Shown here: in pieces, positions 10,110-17,882 of the stretch
Layout: the number at the start of each line of letters is the position of its first letter
Position numbering within the stretch: position 1 is the stretch's first letter
Assembly (NCBI RefSeq): GCF_004791165.1
Contig: NZ_SRUZ01000003.1
Span: 890,858-954,857 of the forward strand
From: Mesorhizobium sp. M8A.F.Ca.ET.218.01.1.1
GTDB lineage: Bacteria; Pseudomonadota; Alphaproteobacteria; Rhizobiales; Rhizobiaceae
Direction: 5' to 3'
Length of the DNA: 64,000 bases
Translations under genes and position numbers: made by a program
Notes under the pieces: model-generated
What the model was told of the DNA's origin: nothing
The model's input: the letters and a program-made list of their open reading frames with translations, nothing else
Databases searched by the model: none

Positions 10110-10278
10110 GGCCCGTCTTCCTATCAGGTGCGCACTTTGCTTGTCCGCAAGGGCAAGGCAGTCGCTTTGAACTGGAAACTCCCGCAAGGGCCGGCCTCCA
10201 CCGGACGCGGGGCAATTTGAACAGCGCCGGGATCTGCCTTGTTTAAGGTCGTCCGGTCCACATGGAGAAGAGAAGAAC

Positions 10279-10647
10279 ATGGCTCGTATAGCCGGCGTCA
10301 ACATTCCGACCAACAAGCGCGTCGTCATCGCGCTTCAGTACATTCACGGCATTGGCAAGAAGTTCGCCCAGGAGATCGTCGACAAAGTCGGCATCCCCGC
10401 CGAGCGCCGCGTCAACCAGCTGACCGACGCGGAAGTGCTGCAGATCCGCGAGACCATCGACCGCGATTACCAGGTCGAAGGCGACCTGCGTCGCGAAGTG
10501 TCGATGAACATCAAGCGTCTGATGGACCTCGGCTGCTACCGCGGCCTGCGTCACCGCCGCTCGCTGCCGGTTCGCGGTCAGCGCACCCATACCAATGCAC
10601 GTACCCGCAAGGGCCCGGCCAAGTCGATTGCCGGCAAGAAGAAGTAA
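10279..10647 (+). CDS. rpsM: 30S ribosomal protein S13
   Basis: This encodes 122 residues. S13 sits in the 30S head and contacts P-site tRNA and the 50S subunit. The start [20 protein letters not shown] and the basic tail [19 protein letters not shown] are signatures. rpmJ (L36), which precedes rpsM in many bacteria, is absent here. AGAAGAGAAGAAC precedes the ATG. Confidence 0.99.
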   Translation: MARIAGVNIPTNKRVVIALQYIHGIGKKFAQEIVDKVGIPAERRVNQLTDAEVLQIRETIDRDYQVEGDLRREVSMNIKRLMDLGCYRGLRHRRSLPVRGQRTHTNARTRKGPAKSIAGKKK

Positions 10648-10651
10648 TTTT

Positions 10652-10752
10652 TAGGGGAATAAGGGAGTAGGGGAGTAAGGCAGTAGGGAATGCCCGTCGA
10701 TCGGGTCGCATTTTTCCCTACTCCCTTACTGCCCTATTCCCCTACTCCCTTA
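10652..10752. repeat. Imperfect inverted repeat built from AGTAGGG-like heptamers
   Basis: The left arm (about 10652-10692) is a run of variants of AGTAGGG/AATAAGGG units. The right arm (about 10711-10752) is its imperfect reverse complement with one extra unit. The centre holds CCCGTCGATCGGG. It fills most of the 160-nt gap between rpsM and rpsK. Units of this kind look like a dispersed Mesorhizobium repeat, but that is recollection and not something this window can show. Confidence 0.75.
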
Positions 10753-10807
10753 GTAAGGTGGAGCCGCTGGCATTACGGCGGTGTAGAGATCAACTGAAAG
10801 GACTACC

Positions 10808-11197
10808 ATGGCCAAGGAAGCCGCACGTGTTCGCCGCCGCGAACGCAAGAACATCTCGTCGGGCGTTGCCCACGTCAATTCGACCTTCAACAACACGATG
10901 ATCACCATCACCGACGCGCAGGGCAATTCGATCGCCTGGTCGTCGGCCGGTGCCCAGGGCTTCAAGGGTTCGCGCAAGTCGACCCCGTTCGCCGCCCAGA
11001 TGGCTGCCGAGGACGTTGCCAAGAAGGCCCAGGAACACGGCATGCGCATGCTCGAAGTCGAGGTCTGCGGACCGGGCTCGGGTCGTGAATCGGCGCTGCG
11101 CGCCCTGCAGGCGGCCGGTTTCACCATCACCTCGATCCGTGATGTGACGCCGATCCCGCACAATGGCTGCCGCCCGCGCAAGAAGCGCCGCGTCTAA
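10808..11197 (+). CDS. rpsK: 30S ribosomal protein S11
   Basis: This encodes 129 residues. S11 lies on the 30S platform near the mRNA exit site. The segments [20 protein letters not shown] and [16 protein letters not shown] are diagnostic. It is separated from rpsM by a heptamer-type inverted repeat. Confidence 0.99.
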   Translation: MAKEAARVRRRERKNISSGVAHVNSTFNNTMITITDAQGNSIAWSSAGAQGFKGSRKSTPFAAQMAAEDVAKKAQEHGMRMLEVEVCGPGSGRESALRALQAAGFTITSIRDVTPIPHNGCRPRKKRRV

Positions 11198-11215
11198 CAT
11201 TATTGAACGCCGCGC

Positions 11216-11280
11216 GAACGCTTACGAAAGCGTTCCTCCACGGTATTCCAGGTCGCCCGCCACGATTGGATGGTGGCGGG
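11216..11280 (+). other. Two hairpins in the rpsK-rpoA leader
   Basis: GAACGCTT (11216-11223) pairs with AAGCGTTC (11228-11235) over ACGA. CCCGCCAC (11256-11263) pairs with GTGGCGGG (11273-11280). The second hairpin ends 19 nt before the rpoA ATG, close to its ribosome binding site, so it could tune rpoA translation. Confidence 0.45.
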
Positions 11281-11299
11281 TCAACGGAAGGAAAGCATC

Positions 11300-12310
11300 A
11301 TGATCCAGAAAAATTGGCAGGAACTGATCAAGCCGAACAAGATCGAGTTCTCGTCGAAGAAGAAGACCCTGACCACGCTGGTCGCCGAACCGCTCGAGCG
11401 TGGCTTTGGTCTTACCCTCGGCAACGCGCTGCGCCGCGTGCTTCTGTCTTCGCTGCGCGGTGCGGCTGTCACCGCCGTGCAGATCGACGGCGTATTGCAT
11501 GAATTCTCGTCCATCGCCGGTGTGCGCGAGGACGTGACCGATATCGTCTTGAACATCAAGGAAATCGCCATCCGCATGGAAGGCGACGGCCCCAAGCGCA
11601 TGGTCGTGCGCAAGCAGGGCCCGGGTGCGGTTCTCGCCGGCGACATCCAGACGGTTGGCGATGTCGAGATCCTCAACCCCGACCACGTCATCTGCACGCT
11701 GGACGAAGGCGCTGAAATCCGCATGGAATTCACCGTCGACACCGGCAAGGGTTACGTGCCGGCCGAGCGCAATCGCGCCGAGGACGCGCCGATTGGCCTG
11801 ATCCCGGTCGACAGCCTCTATTCGCCGGTCAAGAAGGTCTCCTACAAGGTCGAGAACACCCGTGAGGGGCAGGTTCTCGACTATGACAAGCTGACCATGA
11901 CCATCGAGACCGATGGCTCGATCTCGGGCGAGGACGCGGTGGCTTTCGCCGCCCGCATCCTGCAGGACCAGCTTGGCCTGTTCGTCAACTTCGACGAGCC
12001 GCAGAAGGAAGTCGCCGCCGAAGCCGTCACCGAGCTCGCCTTCAACCCGGCGCTGCTCAAGAAGGTCGACGAACTCGAGCTTTCGGTGCGTTCGGCCAAC
12101 TGCCTGAAGAACGACAACATCGTCTACATCGGCGATCTCATCCAGAAGACCGAAGCCGAGATGCTGCGCACCCCGAACTTCGGCCGCAAGTCACTGAACG
12201 AGATCAAGGAAGTGCTGGCGGCTATGGGCCTGCACCTCGGTATGGAAGTGCCGGACTGGCCGCCGGAAAACATCGAAGACCTCGCCAAGCGTTACGAAGA
12301 CCAATATTGA
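11300..12310 (+). CDS. rpoA: DNA-directed RNA polymerase subunit alpha
   Basis: This encodes 336 residues from ATG 11300 ([17 protein letters not shown]). The N-terminal domain, which dimerises and nucleates polymerase assembly, contains [19 protein letters not shown]. The C-terminal domain, which binds UP elements and activators, contains [17 protein letters not shown] and [33 protein letters not shown] gives the ribosome binding site. Confidence 0.99.
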
Positions 12311-12414
12311 GCATGAACTCCAAGGATCGGCGGCGTGAGCCGCTCGGTCCGACGGTCATGCGGAAAACCATCAGAGGCCGTGGCCTCTTGAACAACTGAA
12401 GAAGGAAAAGAGCC

Positions 12415-12843
12415 ATGCGCCACGGTTTCAAAGGCCGCCGCTTCGCCCGCAGCATAAGCCACCGCAAGTCGATGTTCGCCAACCTGGCGGTGTCGCTGCT
12501 CGAGCACGAGCAGATCGTCACCACCTTGCCGAAGGCGAAGGACTTGCGTCCGATCGTCGAGAAGCTGGTCACGCTCGGCAAGCGCGGCGACCTGCACGCC
12601 CGCCGCCAGGTGATCGCGCAGATCGGCAATGAAGGCGTCGTCAAGCGCCTGTTCGACACCATCGCCCCGCGCTACGCCACCCGCAACGGCGGCTATCTGC
12701 GCATCATGAAGGCAGGCTTCCGTCACGGCGACAATGCCGCGATGGCCGTCATCGAGTTCGTCGACCGCGACACCGACGCCAAGGGCGCCGGCGACCGCGC
12801 CCGCCTTGAGGCGGAAGGCACGGACGAAGCCGCGGCCGCATAA
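12415..12843 (+). CDS. rplQ: 50S ribosomal protein L17
   Basis: This encodes 142 residues. L17 lies at the tunnel exit. [20 protein letters not shown] and [19 protein letters not shown] are signatures, and a short Ala/Glu-rich tail follows. It is the last gene of the alpha operon and is followed by a strong terminator. Confidence 0.99.
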   Translation: MRHGFKGRRFARSISHRKSMFANLAVSLLEHEQIVTTLPKAKDLRPIVEKLVTLGKRGDLHARRQVIAQIGNEGVVKRLFDTIAPRYATRNGGYLRIMKAGFRHGDNAAMAVIEFVDRDTDAKGAGDRARLEAEGTDEAAAA

Positions 12844-12867
12844 GGCTTCGTCTTTCCAGATTGAATT

Positions 12868-12892
12868 AAAGGGGCCTGCGGGCCCCTTTTTC
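12868..12892 (+). terminator. Rho-independent terminator after rplQ
   Basis: GGGGCC (12871-12876) and GGCCCC (12881-12886) form the stem, flanked by AAA on the left and a TTTTT run on the right. It lies 25 nt after rplQ and marks the end of the ribosomal superoperon. Confidence 0.85.
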
Positions 12893-13024
12893 ATATTCTG
12901 TGCGCGCCAAGCCGTGCCCAAAACTATTGATTGGCGCGAAAATAATCGGATTTCAGCGGCTTAGCCTTTCATTTTGCACATTCGTCGGGACAATGCGCCC
13001 GAACTCGCCTTGGAGGATTCGCGA

Positions 13025-14518
13025 ATGCTCGCCAAAAGACTGTCCCTTGTTCTGCTTTGCGCCTTCATGGTGTTCGCAGCCGCACCGGCAGTCCGGCAGG
13101 CGCTGGCCGAGGACGCCGCCAAGCCCGCCGATCCGGGGCTCTCCGATGTGCTGACCGACCTGCTGCATGGCGTTGAAGGCGAGAATGCCACTTCAGGCCC
13201 GGACAAGCGCGTGCCGTTCGGTCGTGAGGAAGTGCAATTGTCGTTCGCGCCTCTGGTCAAGCAGACCGCGCCGGCCGTGGTCAATGTCTATGCCTCGCAG
13301 ACAGCCAAGGTGACATCGCCTTTCGAAGGCGATCCGTTCTTCGAGGAGTTTTTCGGCCGCGCCCAGCCGCGTGCTCAGTCTTCCCTGGGCTCGGGTGTGC
13401 TCGTTGATCCGAGCGGTGTCATCGTCACCAATTTCCACGTCATCAAGGACGCCGACGAGGTCAAGGTGGCGACCGCCGATGGCCGTGAATTCGCCAGCAA
13501 GGTGATGCTGAAGGACGAAACGCTCGACCTTGCCGTGCTCAAGATTGAGTCCGACAAGCCGTTCCCGGTGATCGCCATCGGCGATTCCGACGCGCTCGAA
13601 GTCGGCGACCTGGTGCTGGCCATCGGCAATCCCTTCGGCGTCGGCCAGACCACCACCAGCGGCATCGTTTCCGCCCTTGCGCGCAGCCATATAGGCGTCT
13701 CGGACTCGGGCTATTTCATCCAGACCGACGCCGCCATCAATCCCGGTAATTCCGGCGGCGCGCTGATCAACATGGGCGGCCAACTGGTCGGCATCAACAC
13801 CGCCATCTACAGCCGCAGCGGCGGCTCGATCGGTATCGGCTTTGCGATCCCAGCCAACATGGTGCGGGCTTTCGCCGACGCCGCCAAGGCCGGCCTCGAT
13901 TTCTTCGAACGGCCCTATATCGGCGCCGAGTTCGAAGCAGTGACACCGCAGATCGCGGAATCGCTCGGCATGGAAAAGCCGACCGGGGCGCTGGTCTCGT
14001 CCGTCGACGCGGCAGGCCCCGCCGGCAAGGCAGGACTGAAGCCGGGCGATGTCGTGCTGCAGATCAATGGCAAGCCGGTCGAGAGCATCGAGGCGCTCGA
14101 CTATCGCATGGCGACGCTGTCGATCGGCACCAAGGCGAATTTCGCGATCCTGACCAAGGGCCAGCAGGCAGCGATGGATATCGCGCTGGAGCGGGCGCCG
14201 GAGGGTGCGAAAGCCTCGGAGGTGACGCTGCATGGCCGCAGCCCGTTCTCGGGCGCCAAGGTCTCGGAACTGTCGCCGCGGCTTGCCCAGAAGCTCGGCC
14301 TGCGCACGGACCTCAAGGGCGTGACGGTGATCGACATCAACCGTGATTCGCCGGCCGCCGATTTCGGTTTCCAGCCGGGCGACGTCGTGCGCGAGGTCAA
14401 CGGCACCAGCATCGACACCGCCGCAACGCTGGCGCAGGTAGCCCAGCAGGATACGCGCTGGTGGCGCTTTACCGTCGAGCGCGGCGGGCAGATACTGCGC
14501 CAGGTGTTGCGTTACTGA
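13025..14518 (+). CDS. Periplasmic HtrA/DegP-family serine protease
   Basis: This encodes 497 residues from ATG 13025, where a signal peptide begins (MLAKRLSLVLLCAFMVFAAA, cleavage near QALA). The trypsin-like domain has His138 in TNFHVIKDADEV, Asp168 in LDLAVLKI and Ser243 in NPGNSGGAL. Two PDZ domains follow (about 295-390 and 400-497). These proteases degrade or refold damaged envelope proteins. It could be called DegP, DegQ or a second HtrA paralogue; the sequence does not decide. A cgcgccaa/ttggcgcg inverted repeat lies upstream at 12903-12938. Confidence 0.95.
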   Translation: MLAKRLSLVLLCAFMVFAAAPAVRQALAEDAAKPADPGLSDVLTDLLHGVEGENATSGPDKRVPFGREEVQLSFAPLVKQTAPAVVNVYASQTAKVTSPFEGDPFFEEFFGRAQPRAQSSLGSGVLVDPSGVIVTNFHVIKDADEVKVATADGREFASKVMLKDETLDLAVLKIESDKPFPVIAIGDSDALEVGDLVLAIGNPFGVGQTTTSGIVSALARSHIGVSDSGYFIQTDAAINPGNSGGALINMGGQLVGINTAIYSRSGGSIGIGFAIPANMVRAFADAAKAGLDFFERPYIGAEFEAVTPQIAESLGMEKPTGALVSSVDAAGPAGKAGLKPGDVVLQINGKPVESIEALDYRMATLSIGTKANFAILTKGQQAAMDIALERAPEGAKASEVTLHGRSPFSGAKVSELSPRLAQKLGLRTDLKGVTVIDINRDSPAADFGFQPGDVVREVNGTSIDTAATLAQVAQQDTRWWRFTVERGGQILRQVLRY

Positions 14519-14558
14519 GTTCGATCTGAAGGATCGCGCTCCAAACTAAAAGAAGTGC

Positions 14559-15866
14559 ATGGCCGATCTGTTCAGTGTCGATGAACCGGAAAAGGTGCCG
14601 CCCGGGCGGCCGCTGGCCGACAGGCTGCGGCCGAAAAACCTTGGCGAGGTCGTCGGCCAGGAGCATCTGACGGGTCCCGATGGCGCGCTGACCCGGCTGA
14701 TCGGTTCCGGTTCGCTGGGGTCGATGATCTTCTGGGGTCCGCCCGGCACCGGCAAGACCACGGTGGCAAGGCTGCTTGCCGGCGAAACCAGTCTTGCGTT
14801 CGAGCAGATATCGGCCGTGTTTTCCGGCGTCGCCGATCTGAAGAAAGTGTTCGAGGCGGCCAAGCTGCGCCGCGCCAACGGGCGCCAGACGCTGCTTTTC
14901 GTCGACGAGATTCACCGCTTCAACCGTGCCCAGCAGGACTCTTTCCTCCCCGTCATGGAGGACGGGACGGTGGTCCTGGTCGGCGCCACCACCGAAAACC
15001 CATCCTTCGAACTCAACGCGGCCTTGTTGTCGCGCGCGCGGGTCATGGTCTTTCATTCGCTCGGCGAAGACAGCATCGCCAAGCTGATGATAAGGGCGGA
15101 GGAGACGGAGGGTAGGGCGCTGCCGCTCGATGACGAGGCGCGGGCGATGCTGATCCGCATGAGCGATGGCGACGGACGCGCATCGCTGACATTGGCCGAG
15201 GAAGTCTGGCGTGCAGCCAAGCCTGGCGAGATATTCGATCCCGAAGGGCTGCAGCGCATCGTCCAGCGCCGTGCGCCAATCTACGACAAGGGCCAGGATG
15301 GCCATTACAATCTGATCTCGGCGCTGCACAAGTCGGTGCGCGGCTCGGATCCGGATGCCGCGCTCTACTATCTGGCGCGCATGTTCGATGCCGGCGAGGA
15401 TCCGCTCTATCTTGGCCGCCGGCTGGTGCGTATGGCGATGGAGGACATCGGGCTGGCCGATCCGCAGGCACTGGTCGTCGCCAACGCCGCCAAGGATGCC
15501 TATGACTATCTCGGCTCTCCCGAGGGCGAGCTCGCTTTCGCCGAGGCCACCGTCTATCTCGCCACCGCGCCGAAATCCAACGCCGTCTATACGGCCTTCA
15601 AGGCAGCCACGCGGGCCGCGAAGGAACATGGCTCGCTGCTGCCGCCCAAGCATATCCTCAACGCGCCGACCAAGCTGATGAAAGAGGAGGATTACGGCGC
15701 CGGCTACCGTTACGACCATGATGAGCCGGACGCCTTTTCAGGCCAGGACTATTTTCCCGAAAAAATGGGTCGACAGACCTTCTACGATCCGCCCGAACGT
15801 GGTTTCGAGCGCGATATCAGGAAGCGGCTCGACTACTGGGCAAAGCTGCGCAAAGAGCGGGAATAG
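14559..15866 (+). CDS. rarA: Replication-associated recombination protein A (AAA+ ATPase)
   Basis: This encodes 435 residues of the RarA/MgsA/WRNIP1 family, a clamp-loader-like ATPase acting at stalled replication forks. Walker A is GPPGTGKTT (about 65-73) and Walker B is LLFVDEIHRF. The start motif PLADRLRPKNLGEVVGQEHL and the C-terminal MgsA domain (KSNAVYTAFKAA) confirm the family. It is 40 nt after the protease gene and may share its transcript. Confidence 0.97.
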   Translation: MADLFSVDEPEKVPPGRPLADRLRPKNLGEVVGQEHLTGPDGALTRLIGSGSLGSMIFWGPPGTGKTTVARLLAGETSLAFEQISAVFSGVADLKKVFEAAKLRRANGRQTLLFVDEIHRFNRAQQDSFLPVMEDGTVVLVGATTENPSFELNAALLSRARVMVFHSLGEDSIAKLMIRAEETEGRALPLDDEARAMLIRMSDGDGRASLTLAEEVWRAAKPGEIFDPEGLQRIVQRRAPIYDKGQDGHYNLISALHKSVRGSDPDAALYYLARMFDAGEDPLYLGRRLVRMAMEDIGLADPQALVVANAAKDAYDYLGSPEGELAFAEATVYLATAPKSNAVYTAFKAATRAAKEHGSLLPPKHILNAPTKLMKEEDYGAGYRYDHDEPDAFSGQDYFPEKMGRQTFYDPPERGFERDIRKRLDYWAKLRKERE

Positions 15867-15871
15867 CCGGT

Positions 15872-16543
15872 TTGCGGAGTCCGGTGGCCTTGGCGGTGCG
15901 AAACGAGGCCTCGCCCTGGGGGATTTCCACTTCGGTTCTCCTGCACGCGCTGCTCGCCGCCACGGTTATGTTGATACCACTGCAGAAGCCCCCGAACCGG
16001 CGTGAGGAGGAGGAGCGCGTGTCGGTCGCCATCCTGACGCCACAGCAGTTCGAGGCTTCGACAAGACCCCCTTCACCGCCCGCCGAGGCGCCCGGCGCGC
16101 CCATACCCGCGGCCCCTGCGCCGACGCCAAGCGCTCCCCGGTCTCCCGTCGCGCCGGCCATGATTCACCCGACGCGGATGCTGTCGGCCAAGACGCTCGC
16201 CGATCCGCGCAGCAAGCAGGCCCGCGCCGATCTCGAGACCTTCGCGTCCGACGAGCGCATGGTGCAGCTTTGCAATCTGGAGGCCATGGATCAGATCCGC
16301 CAATGGCGCGCGGATTTCCAGCCGGAGCGGGTGGTGCCCTATGCAACCGCCGAGGAAAAGATCACCGGCACGACGATCGCCGCCGATGGTGCGGCTTTTC
16401 GCAGCGGTAAAAACTGGTACGGCCTGAAGTTCAAATGCCAACTCGCGCAGGACGGCGAAAGCGTCATCGGCTTTGAGTTTCTGGTCGGCGATCCCGTGGC
16501 CAGGGATAGATGGAACGAGCTTGGCTTGCCGGCGGTGCATTGA
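15872..16543 (+). CDS. DUF930 domain protein with N-terminal membrane anchor
   Basis: This encodes 223 residues starting at TTG 15872, five bases after rarA. The N-terminus has one hydrophobic segment (VLLHALLAATVMLIPLQ), followed by a Pro/Ala-rich linker (about 70-100). A DUF930-like C-terminal domain follows, with ASDERMVQLCNLEAMDQIR and ERVVPYATAEEKITG. It is probably anchored in the inner membrane with the domain in the periplasm, resembling a TonB-like layout. The function is unknown. Confidence 0.8.
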   Translation: MRSPVALAVRNEASPWGISTSVLLHALLAATVMLIPLQKPPNRREEEERVSVAILTPQQFEASTRPPSPPAEAPGAPIPAAPAPTPSAPRSPVAPAMIHPTRMLSAKTLADPRSKQARADLETFASDERMVQLCNLEAMDQIRQWRADFQPERVVPYATAEEKITGTTIAADGAAFRSGKNWYGLKFKCQLAQDGESVIGFEFLVGDPVARDRWNELGLPAVH

Positions 16544-16700
16544 CAGCCCGGCATGCTCCACCAGGCAGCCAGCCCGGCCGGATACCATGGCCGTTGTGCG
16601 GTGACCCAAAAAACCTTATCAAGGCGCACGGTCGGGCGGTGGCCGTTGCCATGATTTGGGCACCTCATTCGCAACAGGATCGCGCGTCGCGCGTGGAAAA

Positions 16701-17531
16701 ATGACAAAAACCCTTCGCAAATCCCTTCGCAAATTCGCCATTGCCATCCCGCTTCTCGCCCTTGGCTTCTATTTCATCCCGATGCTGACGACGATCTTCA
16801 TCGTCTGTGGCCTGATCGACGTACTGCGCAACAGCAGGAAGGATCTGGCGCTGTTCAGCGGCTACTTCCTTGGCAACGGGCTCTTCACCTGGTTGCTCTC
16901 ACCCTTCAACCTGCTGGTCGATCTTCTGTGCTACAGAAATCCGGGCGTGTGGAAGCTGGAGCAGTTTCCCGCCGACTATCAGCGTGAGGTCAACGAGGTC
17001 CTTGATGTCTTCAAGGCGCGCAAGGACGAGATCATCGCCGACATCGACGCCAATTTCGGCACCGGCCGGCGTGGCATGTATGTCTATCAATGGTACGGCA
17101 AGCACCGGATCGACAACGTCGCTGAATTCAACAAGGATTTCAAATACATCAAGACCATTGCCGTTTCGGTCTTCAGGGGCAAGGAATCGACCTCCTGGCA
17201 TTTCGGGCCGCTGCGGCTCAGCCTGCGCATTCTCTACAATCTGCTGCCGGTAAAGGCGGAGGTTTTCGTCGAGTGCAACAACGCCAGGAACTACTGGCAT
17301 GACAATCCGCTCTACATTTTCGACGACACGCTGCTGCATCGTTCGGTCAACGAATATGACGGCCGCCGCTACTGCGTGTTCATGGACATTGTCAGGCCGT
17401 CGCCATTCCCGGGCCTCATCGCGGGGCTTCTCGCCATCGTCTCGGTGAGCGTCGAGCGCATCAATTCGATGTTCTACAAGAACTGGAAGATGATTGGCTC
17501 CACAAAGCCGAAGAAGGTCGAAACCACCTGA
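16701..17531 (+). CDS. Aspartyl/asparaginyl beta-hydroxylase-like membrane protein
   Basis: This encodes 276 residues from ATG 16701. Hydrophobic segments lie at about 10-35 and 50-75. A cytosolic-looking domain resembles the aspartyl/asparaginyl beta-hydroxylase (LpxO-like) fold. The C-terminal motif FDDTLLHRSVN followed by RRYCVFMDIVRP matches the second iron-ligand His region. The first expected ligand (LRYHLGL in relatives) appears here as LRILYNLL without His. It may be a divergent enzyme or a non-catalytic member; the substrate is unknown. Confidence 0.7.
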   Translation: MTKTLRKSLRKFAIAIPLLALGFYFIPMLTTIFIVCGLIDVLRNSRKDLALFSGYFLGNGLFTWLLSPFNLLVDLLCYRNPGVWKLEQFPADYQREVNEVLDVFKARKDEIIADIDANFGTGRRGMYVYQWYGKHRIDNVAEFNKDFKYIKTIAVSVFRGKESTSWHFGPLRLSLRILYNLLPVKAEVFVECNNARNYWHDNPLYIFDDTLLHRSVNEYDGRRYCVFMDIVRPSPFPGLIAGLLAIVSVSVERINSMFYKNWKMIGSTKPKKVETT

Positions 17532-17545
17532 GTTGAAGATCCATC

Positions 17546-17572
17546 GATGCTGCCGGCTCTGCCGGCAGCATC
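17546..17572 (+). terminator. Perfect 12-bp hairpin, possible terminator without T-run
   Basis: GATGCTGCCGGC (17546-17557) pairs perfectly with GCCGGCAGCATC (17561-17572) over TCT, 14 nt after the stop of the hydroxylase-like gene. No T tract follows, so termination would have to be Rho-assisted, or the structure protects the 3' end of the mRNA. Confidence 0.5.
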
Positions 17573-17584
17573 CTGAATGCGTTA

Positions 17585-17645
17585 GGGCAGTTCCAGGAAA
17601 CGCAGACGGCTTTCCGTCGCGAATTGCGTCAAACCAAGAGCCGCT
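17585..17645. repeat. Degenerate copy of a rhizobial intergenic repeat
   Basis: The sequence contains GTTCCAGGAAA, GACGGCTTTCCGTC (a small hairpin) and GAATTGCGTCAAACCAAGAG in that order. This arrangement resembles a repeat commonly found between rhizobial genes (ttccagga..cggttttccgtc..gaattgcg). The assignment rests on memory of that pattern, and this copy looks diverged. Confidence 0.5.
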
Positions 17646-17882
17646 GCCGGCGCTCCTGCATTGGTTTGAGCACCGCCAGGCAATGCTCTGACAAGCCATG
17701 CTCTGACAAGACGGGCAGCTTTAGCGTTACGTCGGTTCAGACCTCGGCCTCTTTGGGCCGTCGCCAATTCATTATATGACCTATGTCGCAGGATTCGCAT
17801 TTGCCCGCACGGCTCCGGCTGCGTCAGGGTATCTCGATTCTGCCCTCGGCAGTTCTGTCTCTTCCTTCCTTGGCGGATCCAA

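Larger units (their letters stand above)
17532..17882. other. Gene-free 351-bp stretch with hairpin and degenerate repeat
   Basis: No convincing gene is seen. It contains a perfect 12-bp hairpin right after the hydroxylase-like gene (17546-17572), a degenerate rhizobial intergenic repeat (about 17585-17645), and a 15-bp tandem duplication starting ATGCTCTGACAAG at 17683 and 17698. The rest may carry the promoter of the downstream membrane-protein gene, but no clear -35/-10 pair was found. Confidence 0.6.

Noticed and set aside
10662..10750. CRISPR array in the repeated heptamers between rpsM and rpsK
   Set aside because: The units are short and contiguous, with no spacers, and no cas genes are present.
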